In this document: positions 45,690-58,383 of the stretch, one piece after another
How the letters are laid out: every line of letters begins with the position of its first letter
How positions within the stretch are numbered: the stretch's first letter is position 1
Origin: Calliopsis andreniformis
Lineage: Eukaryota; Arthropoda; Insecta; Hymenoptera; Andrenidae
Length of the DNA: 64,000 bases
Direction of reading: 5' to 3'
NCBI RefSeq assembly: GCF_051401765.1
Contig: NC_135071.1
Location: 18,888,961 to 18,952,960 of the forward strand
The notes under the pieces: model-generated
Database searches by the model: none
Told to the model about the DNA's origin: nothing
What the model saw: the letters and a program-made list of their open reading frames with translations, nothing else
Position numbers and translations under genes: made by a program

Positions 45690-45960
45690 GTCAATCGAAT
45701 CGACGCTACAGTTCACCTGCACGGGTCAGCTTGAGCTTCCACTCCTACCTTCTGTTCTCTCTTGAATTTCGTTAAACAAGAAACTTGCACATGTTAGGTT
45801 CCACCGTTTCGCTCCTTTCTAGAGAGTGCCACTTCACGCGAGACACAATACGACACAGCGCGATACGGTACAGTAACATGGCGGCCTAACTGAGCCGAGC
45901 ATACCGACGACGAGTCAGTTCGTGAAGATAACCAGTGGACATTGGTGGATAGTTATCCTC
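45690..45960 (-). promoter_or_regulatory. Candidate promoter and non-coding first exon of RhoGAP19D
   Basis: On the minus strand a strong donor GAC|GTGAGT ends an exon at 45690. Upstream, the sequence is CpG-rich and contains GCCGCCATGTT (plus strand AACATGGCGGC near 45876), a YY1/Pho-type motif typical of sites around transcription starts. An initiator-like TCAGTT on the plus strand at 45915 hints that transcription could also start in the other direction. Assignment to RhoGAP19D follows from the need for a 5' UTR exon upstream of 43002. Confidence 0.4.
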
Positions 45961-45999
45961 GGTGCCCGCGACGCGCACTTGCACGGTTTCGAGGGTTTC

Positions 46000-47871
46000 A
46001 GTGACCACTAACTGGGAAAGAAACGTCAAGAAACGTCAAGGAACGTTACTTCTGCGCCCGCCATTACTCCGAGCAGTCTTCCTCTTCCTTTCACCTCCTC
46101 TTTCCTCTCCAGTGCTTCCACTCCTTTCCGCCACTTCTTTTCTCTCCAGGCCATCCTTCCCGCCCCACCATACCGTTCGACAACCACCCTCCTCGCCCTT
46201 CCCGGTTAAAGTGTCTCCCACCACTTGTCGCGTCTGGTGTCTTATCAGAAGATGCGACAACGACCTCTCTCGGGAAGAATATTAACTGATGTACTGGATG
46301 TCGATAAAATAGAATGTGTGTTCTCTACTAGGGATAAGGTAGGAGACAAACTTATCGATTTAGGGATTTTTGTGACCCTAGGTAATTGCTTTATCGACTT
46401 AAAAATGGTAAAAAAGGGTTAACACCTGTTAACTGTAATTATCTTTCATTTTTTCCAAGAAAAAGAGAGTCTAATTTTCTACACTCATGTACCGTTATCT
46501 GCTATTATTTCTTCTTTTAGTAGAAGCAAGTGATGTTCGAAATTCGTAGTAATATATGAGAGGGTTTATTCACATGCGTGACCACAAAAAATCAATGGTT
46601 ATTTAATATTTATTAAACGCTACGTTCTATCACAATAAACTCTCTTCCTCGCAGCACGAGGCACGTATAGAAATATATGTGAACAAACACGAGCTAACAT
46701 TCTACTAAAACGTAAATCGTTATTTCGAGAATGACGGGCGGGATCGTCATAAAAATTTGCACACCCATAAGATACATAATTATTGTACAATGCATGGACA
46801 TGTACATATATACAAGCTATATAGAAGTATAGTGGAAAACGTGAATCGAATCTCCTCGTTCAATTAGCTGGATATGTCGTAAAGGCGTCGAACTACAAAC
46901 TACATATGTATTTGGTCCGATTCTTTTTTTAGTCCGATCCTGTTTCAAAAATATCTTTTCAAGCAGATCCAGTGTATGCAAGCGAGTATAGAACGTCAGT
47001 TTCTAATTATCCTATTTCGAATAACTTATGTTATCGTTTCAAAGAGGCCGGAGACAGTAAGAACCGTCGAAGCTTGATCACGAATTAAAAAGAGATTATA
47101 TCGTAAGTACAGTGTGTACAAATTTGAAATTCATCGTACAAGTATATATTATTTATATTATAATATTTAGCTTGGAAGTATTCTCTGGAAATTCGTAGGA
47201 ATTCGTTCTTATTAAATTACACGCGTCTCTCATCTCTAATTATAGTTTCTAGCTAAAAAGTTAATGGTTTTATTTGTACTTACTGTTCTAAAAATTCATC
47301 GTTAATCATCCGCATCGATAAAGTACAGTTTTATTGCACTAACCGATTAGTTTTAATCTTCTACGAAAGCGACCGCGCGATGGTCGACTCCTCTAATCCT
47401 CAACTTGACTTCTGCCAATGTTTAGTCGTGGTAGAAAAATATAAGGGAACGATGCAAATGACGAAATCAAAATTCAGGCTTGTCACGTAATTTTTTCGTG
47501 TTGCATACCGTTTATGCGATGCAATATGCAATTTTCTAAACGCATGCACGGTGAACAACACGAAAGACGTAGGAATGCATAGGGCGTCCTGCAATTTTGA
47601 TACATCGTCAATTTCCTTCGCGATATAGCGATTATTTTATCTAGAAATCTAAAAGAATACCTAAAAACGCTTTGTTCGCTCATTTTTGCACGCTATTGAC
47701 AAAAAAAAATGGTAGAACGCTTTCTTCCCACGCTCTCTTTCATTCACTTTAAACCACCTAACACCCATCGAGTAAGTACTATTGCTCCAACAATGAAATC
47801 TGCTCGTGAGCTTCACCATCGGAAATACTAAACGTTTCGACTCTCTTTCCCGGCTGGATTATCTTTTTTTG
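46000..47871. other. Probable 3' UTR and spacer of the membrane-protein gene
   Basis: Mostly AT-rich DNA that follows the stop codon of the minus-strand membrane-protein gene. TTTATT at about 46565 would be an AATAAA on the minus strand, which would give a 3' UTR of about 1.3 kb. The CpG-rich part near 46000-46260 is open in several frames without similarity to any protein I know. Confidence 0.4.
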
Positions 47872-49265
47872 TCATAGCTTCGTATGCTTCACACTGTCTG
47901 TCCAGTAATTCTGTATTGTCATCGCCTCCAGCGAGTTTAGGAACGAGTCATTATCTAAGCTGTACATTTCCTCGGAATTATCCTGCAGAAAAAAAGACTA
48001 CGTGAGCACATTTCCTTAGATAACTCGATCTTGTCTTTACTAATTTACTCACACGAATAGTGGAATCATCAATGTAACCAGAACTATCAGGATTGCTGCA
48101 CTTGTCGCTGTTCAGCGTCTGTGGTGGATTCAAGTACCTACGCCTGCAACACGCCAATTTGTTATCAGGATTCTCTTTTTTCCTCTCGATTCGAGAGTCA
48201 GCAAACGGTCGTAGCCGAGTTAATTACCTGTACATAATGAATCCGAGGCTACCCATTGTGCTGAGCAAGACTACGGTCGCTAAGCAGCTTCCGGTAATAG
48301 CGGCGATATCTACCGTTGATTTTGAGGACCCCTCTTGCTTCAAGTTCTCGCCATTCCCGTTGTAATCGGAAAGGTGGTCCTCTTGCACCTGGTCTCTCTG
48401 GAAATCTTTAGGGAACGTGCTTCTGGCTCTGCTCAGCCGCGTGGATTCGCTTACTCCAACTGGAATATTCAAAATTATACAGTCAGTATTACACGGATAT
48501 TGCATGTGGAATTCGAAAATTCTTTTTTCACTAGCATCCTAGAGCTACCTTCAAGAATCGATGCAGCCGTGGCGAAGAGCTGGGGCTCGACGAATTCCTC
48601 GTCTATTTCAACATCGTCGTCGGATCTGTTGAACGTCCTGACACCAGAACTGCCAGCGGACGAAGAAAGGGAGGAGGACGAAGACGAGGAGGAGAGGAAC
48701 GTCGAAGACTTCGTTTTGTTCAGTACCAGCCTGATTCTAGAGACCTCTTCCTGAAGAGGCAGCACCGTGAGATCCTCGACTTGGTCCACGCTACTGTTTC
48801 GGTTCCCATTATCATCCACTTTCTCCTCCTGCTCATACTTCGACCTGCTGCTCTTGTTAGTCGACAGGATCCACGTGATCTTGCTGTCTTTCTTCGTCAC
48901 TGGATTTCGAACCCTATCCATATTATCTAGCACCCTTGGGGGAGTAGATCTACCTGAATCGGCGCTCGTTGTATTACTAACGTTTCTGGGGTAGTTCTGT
49001 TCTATAGGATTCGCGCTGGTTCCTATCACCATGTTCCCTCGAAGCTCCACAGCAGTCGATGCTATCGTGGTTGTCGACTGTCTGTCCAGGACCATTGCTG
49101 CGTTCGTGGGCGGATGAAGACCAATGGCTTTGGCCACGCGGAAGCTTTGATGTGTCTCTGGCCTTCCTCCTATGTCCACGTAGGATATTTCGGAAGTAGG
49201 GTCAGGGCTCAGGTGATCCTGCACCTGGTCTCGGGGCTCCGCTGTGCTTGATGGCACTGGGCTCC
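47872..49265 (-). CDS. Uncharacterised single-pass membrane protein, last four exons (5' part not found)
   Basis: Four exons, right to left: 49265-48549, 48459-48228, 48143-48053 and 47982-47872, join in frame to about 383 residues ending in a stop. The first of these needs an incoming phase-1 exon, so the true start lies further right. The extracellular part is Ser/Thr-rich and disordered, with N-glycosylation sites (NVS, NTT, NSS) and a run of ten or more serines. A membrane helix (VDIAAITGSCLATVVLLSTMG) sits in the second exon shown, followed by a short basic stop (YRRRY). The cytoplasmic tail of some 70 residues carries compact tyrosine-containing motifs, SGYIDDST and EEMYSLDNDSF, and ends NYWTDSVKHTKL; such motifs could be phosphorylated or sort the protein. 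I do not recognise the family. Splice sites are canonical and phases agree throughout. Confidence 0.75.
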
Positions 49266-49374
49266 CTAAAATTACTATTAACAGAAGGCGAAGAATTACG
49301 TTTCAGATGCATATTTGTATGATGATTCATTTTTAGTCGATTCTGAAGGTTCACAGAGAAAAGAAAAGATTCGA

Positions 49375-49565
49375 AAAATTGAGAATTTTGATGTTTCTAG
49401 TGTTCCCATAGTTCTAGAATTCCCTTAGTCTTAAAATTCCCTTAGCCCTGAAGTTTTTCTAGATCTCTGGAATTACTCTAGTTCTGAAATATTCCTATTT
49501 TTAGGATTCCCCTTGACCTAAAATTCTCCTAATTTTGAAATTCCCCTATTTTTAGAATTTCATAT
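49375..49565. repeat. Degenerate (TTAGTTCTGAAATTCCCC)n repeat
   Basis: Units of about 20-25 bp resembling TTAGTCTTAAAATTCCC recur about eight times. They lie directly upstream, in gene sense, of the acceptor at 49266. Non-coding. Confidence 0.6.
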
Positions 49566-52500
49566 CGTATTCATAATTCATTACTTGAAGACTAGTCGGT
49601 AAATTATACATTACTCCAAGCGCCATATAAGGATCTCAAACGAGTGAAAAGAATTAAGGATCACTCTGAATCTGAAAGAGGCCTTGATCTTTCACGGAAT
49701 AAGGCCCCTCGTGACTTTGCGTGTCCACGGTTCCGCCACGAATTTTATCTGGACCGTGAACACCAAGCCTCTAGCTGGGGTTTAGCGTTCATAGACGAGA
49801 CGAGCTCGCGAACGCGCGTGAAAGGTGTGAAAAAGCGCGAGATGACGTCCTTCATTCTATCCGGCTACTATTCAGAACGCACCGAGAAATTGAGCAGTAA
49901 CCCAGAACCAGTGCATCCACCAATGCAACGTCATCGCGTCATCTGCGTCTACCTGCAACAGAGAACAGCCTCGTGTTAGGAATCATAGATCAATTCTGCT
50001 TATGCAATGATCGCGGAAGTGAGCAGGGTATTTAGTGATGGAAGCTGAACGATACTTGTAATCTTTGAACCATGATTTTCTCAGTTATTTCATTTTTATA
50101 GAGCCATAATTCTTCGATACTTTTTATATTAAAGATTGAAAGTTGAATGAATATAAATTATTGTGAGCTGGGTTAGGTCAGTTAAGCCTTAAACAAAATA
50201 TATTATTTTTATTTTGATTTAATTTTCTTTGTATAGGATCATCCCCCGAGTTGCACCCTATCTTGCTGACGCCTCGTATTTGAGGAACGCATCAGCAGCT
50301 TTCGAAGCTCGTCGAGGTCGAATTTCAAGCATGTTCGAGTAAAATCCAGCCGAAGGTCAGCCTCAATGGGTAAGTATGGAAAGTGGAATGAAGCAAGGCT
50401 CGAGGAAACGAGTTCCTGGGATGCAGTTGCGCAATGCTTCTTGTCGCGAGCCACCTCGAGAGGTTGCATGTCGTTCAGGAAATACCTTTTCGTTGTTCCT
50501 GGACAGGACGCGACAGGACGTTGCTTCTTTCTTTTCTTTCGGCTGAAAACCCGTTAACCCTTCCACAGTGAAATGAAATTGTGAAGAGGAGTCCTCTTCA
50601 CTTCCTTGAATCCTATTGGGTCAAAACGTAGAGAAGAACAAGGATGTACCACTCGACGATAAATTTCAACTTTTTCTGCAGATGTTTATGGCAGATTAAA
50701 AGTAAAACCATGAAGAAATCAGGTTCTTCCAGGAGATAAGAATTGAAAAATGACTCTCCATTTAGATGAGTTCTGATTCACTCCGAAAACCAAGTGGAAC
50801 AAATTGCTACAGATTGCAACAACGTTTTCCATCAACGACTGAGTTCTCGACATCTGATTCATGTTCAAGGAATAATCACGGTTTACTATTAACGATCTAG
50901 CGAATGAGAGCGAATAATGTGCAGCGAAGGAGTATCTGGTCTAAAAACGAAGTGGCGCGATACTTCAGGAAGAAAAACGTGTAAAATATGCATGCAACGC
51001 GATTGATCATTAAAAATAAACTCAATAGAAATTCGCTCCGAATCCTGTTTTCATGTTTTATCGAAATACTCCCCTCTGAGTTGACCCCAATCCCTGTTCA
51101 ACATACACAAAGCAGCAACCCCAGAACTCTTCCAAACTTCAGCTAGCACACCTTCCTGCAATCCATTTCTGCATCCCAGTCATCGTGAATAACGCAATTC
51201 CTCTCGCGTGTCCTATATCGCATGCCTTATCCGCATGATTCATCGATACGTTCGCTTTTATATAACTCGCGTGTTTGCGATCCGATAAGAAGAATACTTT
51301 GATCCTCCAAAGCCAGCAAGAGCGAGGATCCTTTTCTGAATCGAAACAGGTCAGTGTCAGATACGAGCCCCTTTTAGCCATGTTTTTACGGACACCTGAA
51401 AAGCCCTGACGTATCATTAATCCAATCGCCAGCATCTACCAATCGCTACTGCACTCAGACACGGAGCTATTAACACTGGAACTACTAGAGAGAAGAGTAA
51501 ATCTTATCTGTACGATTATTTATCGTCTTTTTTCCAATTTAGAGCATCTGAAATATTCGAAAATTCACCAAACTTCGCGAAATCATTAGAGAAAAAAATT
51601 TCCACTAAAAAGTAATGAAAAAAATCAACTACCATCAGAAAAATCCAGGTACACACTTTTTTCTTCAGAAATTCAATCAAAATCTGATGAACTGTGCCTA
51701 ACTAAAATTATCCTGACCCTATCGAAGGCACTGGACCAAACTCTAACGAATGTCGAGTCGATTCTAGCGACCAACTGTGACGAAAACACGTTTACCGAGA
51801 ATCTAGTGAGGCACACGTCCATTGAAACGTGAGCACAGAGTTTTGGAGTGCGTAACATTGACGTCACGATCCAGGGGATCGAATCGAGGCGTTTAGTAAG
51901 CGGAAAGGGAGCGGCTGGCGTTTGTTCCGGGATCTTTGTTAAGGCAGGACCAAGCAGACGGCAAAATTGCGACACAACGTGCCCCGACGTCGCGGTGCAT
52001 CCAGGTGCAACTGGTCACAGCCAAGAGAGCGTGACTGGCTCGCGAGTAACTGTACTGGGTTAGCTTTTCACCCTTCGTTCCCCGTTTCTCTTGGAGACAC
52101 GTTACTACTTTATTTTCGAATAAAGATACAGGGAAAAATACAATATCTGACGAAATATTAATGAGTCATTCCTGTGTTCTAGTTTCATTTTTATCGTACT
52201 GAAGTGGACTTACTTTGATTGATCTTTAGGTTTACTAGAAAGCTACTTATAGAGATAAATTCTGGTGAATTCTAGTAAACACTGATAGTCAGCTATCGGT
52301 CCAAGCAGTTTCCAAACTTCGTTCCTTCATGCTTTACACAGTGAGTCACCTCCAGGGCTGTGATTGTGCAACCTGGCGATTACTCACTTAAACCGATTTT
52401 CTGGATGATGAAGTGATCGTGGTAGAGCAGCCGACCGCAACTGTACTTTCCCAAGTAGATGACGACTCTAACAGTGATTCTAGCAGCGATTTTAGCAGTA

Positions 52501-52691
52501 CAGAATTGCCTAATTTATGGATAATTTACAATCCATCACCGCCAGTATTCAGACATTTTTTCATGTATATTCAGTGGGAGACAAAAGAACTAAGGGCAAA
52601 TTCGAAATTCGATTATTCTTAAGAATATTGTCCAATAGTTTTCCTCGTAATTTATCTAATTCTTTCATGATAAATTGCAAAGCCAACCTGG

Positions 52692-52970
52692 CTATTTAAC
52701 GGGCGTTAGATCGAGCTCTAAATCAATCTTGGCAGCGTGTCTGGTCCAGCGCCACGTTTCGAGCACTCTGTCCACGTTGACGTCCGATATTCGCACTATC
52801 CCGCTGAATAATGGACCAGTATCCTGACAGGGACAACGAGAGGCACAAAATGGGGTAAAATGCTGCGAGAGCTGTTGGCGTTCAGGGATCGTTGAATAGA
52901 ATTCGGTTGGAAATTCTGCTGGAAGCGAATGCCCTACCAGCTGCACTGGAATTCTCCGAATGGCTTTCAA
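52692..52970 (-). CDS. Possible orphan exon or small ORF, 92 codons
   Basis: The frame reads MKAIRRIPVQ, then a Cys-rich patch (FCASRCPC), and ends LELDLTPVK followed by a stop. Its composition is protein-like, with balanced residues and no low-complexity runs. However, there is no match to any family I know and no signal peptide, and a CpG-rich stretch of this size can be open by chance. It might also be a 3' terminal exon of an unseen minus-strand gene. Confidence 0.2.
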   Translation of the reverse strand: MKAIRRIPVQLVGHSLPAEFPTEFYSTIPERQQLSQHFTPFCASRCPCQDTGPLFSGIVRISDVNVDRVLETWRWTRHAAKIDLELDLTPVK

Positions 52971-53017
52971 GAAAAAAGAGCTGGAAAGGATAAAGAAGGA
53001 AGCAATTTCTCGATATC

Positions 53018-53256
53018 TAAAAATTCAAAAATTTAAAAATTCAAAAGTTCAAAAATTCAAATATTCAAAAATTTAAAAATTCAAAAATTTAAAAATTCAA
53101 ATATTCAAAAATTTAAAAATTCAAATATTCGAATATTTAAAATTTCGAATATTCGAAGATTTAAAAATTCAAATATTCAAAAATTAAAAAATTCAAATAT
53201 TCGAATATTTAAAAATTCGAACATTCGAAGATTTAAAAATTCAAATATTCAAATAC
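53018..53256. repeat. (AAATTCAAAAATTTAA)n minisatellite
   Basis: A run of AAAAATTCAAA, AAATATTCAAA and AATATTCGAA units about 240 bp long. It is the longest and purest A/T-rich array on the right half of the window. Confidence 0.85.
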
Positions 53257-56159
53257 TCGTAATAAAAGATCTCTCTTCTGCAAATAATCCTTAGTCCCCT
53301 TACCGTCGAAAGTCCTACATTTCAAATTCGTTTATTTCAGATAAAAAAACAAAAGAAAAATGCGATCACTTTCCGGGTGAAAGCAGGATGCCGCTTCTGT
53401 GCGCGCATCGGTCAAATTCAGGAAAGAAAACGCTCGGTTATTGAACCAAGACAATTTTGAACGATGGGCGACGAGGCGCGAAAGTGAAACGAGCCGCGAT
53501 TCAATTGGGCCCCTCTCGAATTCGATATACGAGACGTGCGATCAGAAGATCACGTAGGACCAAGTGAAACGAAGCTCCTCTCGCTGGAAATTTGGACTTT
53601 TTATTGCGGGGGAGAAGGAGCTCACCTAGTTTTCTCGCTTCCGTGACCGAGATTCTCAGAAGATGCTTATCGTTCGTCGGTTGCTCGTCACGGAAGGATG
53701 TTTCAGCGAAACGAACACAACCGAGAATTTCTTTCGTGCAGGAAGCGATTCCAAGAAGTCATTGCTTTGAAGTATAAAAGAGTCTACAAAGAAACCTTGT
53801 CAAATCACAAACTTTATTTATTAACATTTGAATAAACATTAGATGAAACTAGAGAGACTTTAATTTATTTATATACCCTGGTGTATCGAAGTCCTATAAA
53901 AATAAAATTCAATATAGACAGTGGGCACGTATCTGGCGAATGGTCCTCTGTGCCAGAACCGATATACTTTTATCACTAGTTCTTTCCCAGCGAGACTATG
54001 GCTCTTTAATTTTATATTAACGAATAGATCGCAGAGTCTCGTTCCAAAACCAGTTCTGGCTGATAGGCGAGGTGACAGAGCGACCAGCCGTGACATTATG
54101 CAATCCGGTAATTCAAACAATCCGTGGTTGTCGCTTTTCTCTTGTCCTAGTTGTGTGGGGAAACGATCGTGTTTCTTGTATCGACACGATAAGGGGAAAA
54201 AGCAGCGTTGCCGAGCCAAATACGAGAATTCAAAGCCAAAAGGAATGGAAACAATCGTGATCACTATCTTGCATTCATTCGAGATTAGTGGATTTTGCCA
54301 AGGTCTTCAGTGATCGAGAAAAATCTAAGTATACTGAATGACAAATTATCGTGGCTTGCGAGGACACCTCAGCTAACAAGGAAAATTATTCCCTGACCCA
54401 ACGAGATCATGGGTCTTCACTGTGCTAACAATCTCCAAAGACTAAGAACAAAAATTCTACACCAGCAGCAAGTTAATTCTTTTCTTCTCGCAACTAGATC
54501 AACAAAGAAACAACACAGCGTCTCTTCACCTAAAAAAGCCACGACCTAGATGCGATTCACGGACTCGCGAGCAAGAGTTCGTCCTGACCCACATGACCGC
54601 GGGCGCGTTAACGATCACTTGTTGCGAGCGGAACTCGTCTTTCCTCGGAAGCGGAAGCGCGGAGAAGAGGACGAGGCGCGTGGGCGTCGATGGCAAAGGG
54701 AACCGCGCGGAAGAGGCCCGAGTCGTTGGGAAATTCGACGAGAAAGCGTCCTCCCACGTCGCTGGATTCTAGGAACGCGACGCTCTGACGAAAACAGAAG
54801 AAGGGAGGATGGTCGAAGCGAGAGCAACAGCTCGATTGGGAAACGTGATTAACGAGCAATTAGAGAGCGCGGTGTCAATCGCTAAAATTAACCTTTGCTC
54901 GAGGCGGGTCGGATTGGCTGTTAACAAACGGCAGAAAGAGAGAGCCTCGGCCTCGCTGGGCTAATCAGTTCATGGCCAGCTGCCTCGGAAGCTGAAGCCA
55001 ACGTTGAGGTTTAATAATGCACTCGTGCCATCGGCTTGTCGCATTTGCAGGCGATAACGCGGCTTAATGGGCGATAATGAATTCTGTGGCTGTGGCAGAA
55101 CGACCTACGCCACATTTTTTGGCCTAGGATATAGAATTTAGATCTTGGGGAAGAATAAGGGACATTCAAAGAATCTTTTTAATTAAAAGCAAGGGTTCGT
55201 GAGAACACAGATCCATAAGAGAGATATTTCGACCAAAGAAAGGAACTGGTGACTTAAGCCACTTTGCCTTACAGCCACAGAATTGTTCTCATTACTGTAT
55301 ATCCCATTAACACGTTTATTATTGTAGCAGAAGTGCTTAAGGAGACGCAGAATTCTTCAGATTCATAATACAGTAGACTGGAGCTTGAGTAACTGGCTTA
55401 AGAATAGCAAATCTGCAATATCTTCTTAATAAGTAATTTGATTATTTTTAGTAAGCCATTATTCAATTACAGTCTAACTTTCACTTAATTTTCTACTTAT
55501 TCTACTATAATATAAAATATTACCACCAAAAAGAAACTCAGAAAAATACCTCGAGCATAACAACATTAACATGAAAAATGTTCAAACTCTGCATGTTTCA
55601 CTTTCTCCCAAGAAAATTCTTGAACGCCTCCAATATCTGCGGTTTTCCGATTCTAACAGAGTATAAAGTTTCCCCAGAATTGGAAAGCTCGATTTACGAA
55701 ACCCTAGAAAGTATCGATCCCAAAGTCCCTCTAATCTAACGACCCATCGATCGCAACGACCGAAAGCCTTCGTGGAGGTTCTTCGAGTGGGCTGCGCGCT
55801 GCTGTAACTCGATAAATCGTAATTCCGAATCAGAGCAGCGTTTCTGAATTAATCCAATTTCCCAGCACGCCCTGTAACGAGATTTGCGCATCCTAGTGAG
55901 TCGCGATAACGAGGACCATCCTCTGAAACTGAGGATGAATCTTGACCAAGCGTGAAGTACTTTCATTCAGGGTGCTGAAAGCTCTCGACATCGACAATCA
56001 AAGGCAGAGAATAATCGCTTAGGATAATTGTTTTCCTAAAATCACCAAACGATGAGAATTCCAGTCCATCGACTGTGAGTCATTTGTTTGAAATTGCGCT
56101 TCGCAGTATCGATCATAAATACGCTGATACGATTTATCTCCATTCTATCTAATCTCATG

Positions 56160-56191
56160 GATATTGTTCGACCCTGCTGTCGAACAATATC
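56160..56191. repeat. Perfect 12-bp inverted repeat with 8-nt loop
   Basis: GATATTGTTCGA is followed after CCCTGCTG by its exact reverse complement TCGAACAATATC. It would form a stable hairpin in RNA or a small cruciform in DNA. No coding context or run of T is attached, so no function is proposed. Confidence 0.8.
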
Positions 56192-56796
56192 GTCATCATA
56201 ATTATCTTTACGATTCTGCGCTTTTTTCTGTAGTAATTGGCAGAGAAAAAAATCGTTAAGACACCCTGTGTGTCTCACTATGTGTTCATAGGGCCGCGTT
56301 ACTAGTTCCACAATTTTAATAGGCATTTCACTGTCGCGATGGCCAGCTAGTTAAAAGCGAAATCGACTTTGTTCTCTTCGAGGCGTCGAGGACGCAACAG
56401 CGATAATTGGTAACCGCAATAATAACGAATCGTCTGGCCGTCACTAACGAGACACGCGGCCGCGGCGTTAATTGTTTCCTCTACCTCTCGCGCCTGTTGT
56501 CTGTGCTTTTGCACGTTTTGTTTCACGCTGTGCCAGGGTTCACCGCCATGTCGCGTCGCGCGAACAACGGGACGTTTTTCAGCGTCCTTCGGTCGCGAGC
56601 TGACTTTTAACGAGCCTGGAGAATCGTGAAACGCGCCTCAGCTTCCATGGTCTACGTAAATTCAGTTAACTGCGATGTATTTGTACGGGGCAATAAAAGA
56701 TTCATTATTCTAATTTTGGAATTTTTAGCAAGATGAGGTCGAAAGCCATTGTGAGAAGTTTTCAGGTTTGAAATATTTAGATTTCTGGGGCTTGAA

Positions 56797-56991
56797 ATGT
56801 TCAAGTTCTCTAAGGACTTCGAGCACTCTGAGTACTCTGAGTACTCTACGCACTCAAAGTACTGTGAGTACGCCAAGTACTCCGAGAACTTCAAACACTT
56901 AAAGTACTCCGAGCACTTCAAGCACTCAAAGTACTTCATGTATTCTAAGTACTCCAAGTACTTCAAGTATTTCAAGTATTCAAATCTGTTA
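56797..56991. repeat. 9-bp minisatellite (AAGTACTCC-type)
   Basis: About twenty degenerate copies of a 9-bp unit (AAGTACTCC, GAGTACTCT, AAGTACTTC) lie in tandem. Because nine is a multiple of three, both strands stay open, giving a Ser/Tyr/Lys-rich frame on one strand and a Glu/Tyr/Leu-rich one on the other. These frames are products of the repeat. Confidence 0.85.
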
Positions 56992-58150
56992 CTTCAAAAA
57001 TTGTCCCACTTCGCCTCAAATTACTCTTAAACGACAATAAATAATTTCTCGATAATTTTTCACAGAAGGTAAATAGCTCTCGAGTGTAACATCTTTCGAG
57101 TGATGACCTGAACGAACCCCTTCTTAATTATTCCTAGTATCACTAACGAATTACTTAGGTTCATGTACCGCGGAGAGAAAACATAAAAGCGCGCACGTAA
57201 TTTGCCACGCGGCTGCAACACGCGGGATTCGTGCCTGGCTAATAAGATGTAACGCGTACGTTTCTGAAAGCGAAAGCTTCTAATGCAACTGGTAGTCACG
57301 CTCGCGATCATGCAAATCCATCGAGAAAGCAGGACCCCGCTTTCCTCGCTGTTTATTAAAAGACTCGCCTTGCACGATAAATCTCGATTTTTGCAACTTG
57401 ACGAGAATCGAGAAAAAATTTATTCTGCTTGCTGGACCAAAACATGTTCCACTGTAGACACTGTAGAAATCGTTACTAGAAACCAATAGAAACACTGATC
57501 GTATCTTGGACCAGCGGAGGATGCTAAACGAAAAATGGTCAAAGTTAAATTGGATCTGGTGTCTTCGCCAATTCAATCGTATATCGACCGCGTCGGTAAT
57601 AGCCATTCGGTCATTTTATTTCGATCTATTTTTACGAGGGGATTGCATGTTCCAATCTATATAAATCAATCGAATGGGCGCCAAAAAAACTGACGATGGG
57701 CATCGGAATGATTCCTGCTCGTACGACCACTCGCTCGCCCACTGGCCACCTGCAACTTCTCTCGGCGCAATTAATGCGATTTGCTGTACGCATCACGGTT
57801 TTCCCATCTGGAAAAGACCAGGCCAGAGGTATTTTTAGCTCGCGATAAAAATTACCGCGGCAAACAAACAGCAGTCGGTCGAGCGATTTAAGAGAGAAGA
57901 AGACAGATGTACGACCCTTTCGCGAAAACCTCTTTCGACCACCAAAAAGTTCACTCGGTTCTATCGAACTGCTCCCTCTTTTCCATTCGAGAACGTTTCT
58001 CCCCGCTGCGTTTGGGAGGCAAGTTGTACCACTGCAGCGGTTGCATCACGAATTACGAGACATCCTGTGTCGCGAAACTAAGCGAAATCGGGGAAAGAAG
58101 AGCAGTTCGTTAAAATCGTTAGCCGAGGAAATTCAGAGAAATTCAATTAA

Positions 58151-58383
58151 CCTTTACTCTCTGTAACAGAAGTCTTTTTCTAAAACAAATATGAATCAAA
58201 CCTTTAGTTCCCTCAGTGAATTTTTTATTCGAATCTCAATTTGGAATATTTGTACATGTTACAAGAATTATTTCAGATTTTCTCGAAGACTGTTACCCAT
58301 TCAGATACATATCAGATACAAATTACTCCTATTTTTCAGAGTAAGATCATTGAAAAACTGAAACTGCGTTTACAGAGTAAGGG
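58151..58383. mobile_element. TTAA-flanked MITE of a second family
   Basis: TTAA flanks both ends (58147-58150 and 58384-58387). The left end is CCTTTACTCTCTGTAACAG and the right end reverse-complemented is CCCTTACTCTGTAAACGC, so the inverted repeats are similar but not identical. The 233-bp element has no coding capacity. Its termini differ from the CACGTTGACTGCCA family, so it is a separate piggyBac-type MITE. Confidence 0.65.

Noticed and set aside
50567..50620. TTAACCCTTCCACAGTG resembling another TTAA element end
   Set aside because: A short palindrome (GAAGAGGAGTCCTCTTC) follows, but there is no second terminal repeat or TTAA, so no element can be defined.
54550..54852. 100-codon Arg-rich plus-strand frame
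   Set aside because: The composition follows the CpG-rich patch, and opposite-strand frames of the same length exist.
56652..57030. Tyr/Ser/Lys-rich frames on both strands
   Set aside because: They are translations of a 9-bp minisatellite, which keeps every frame open.
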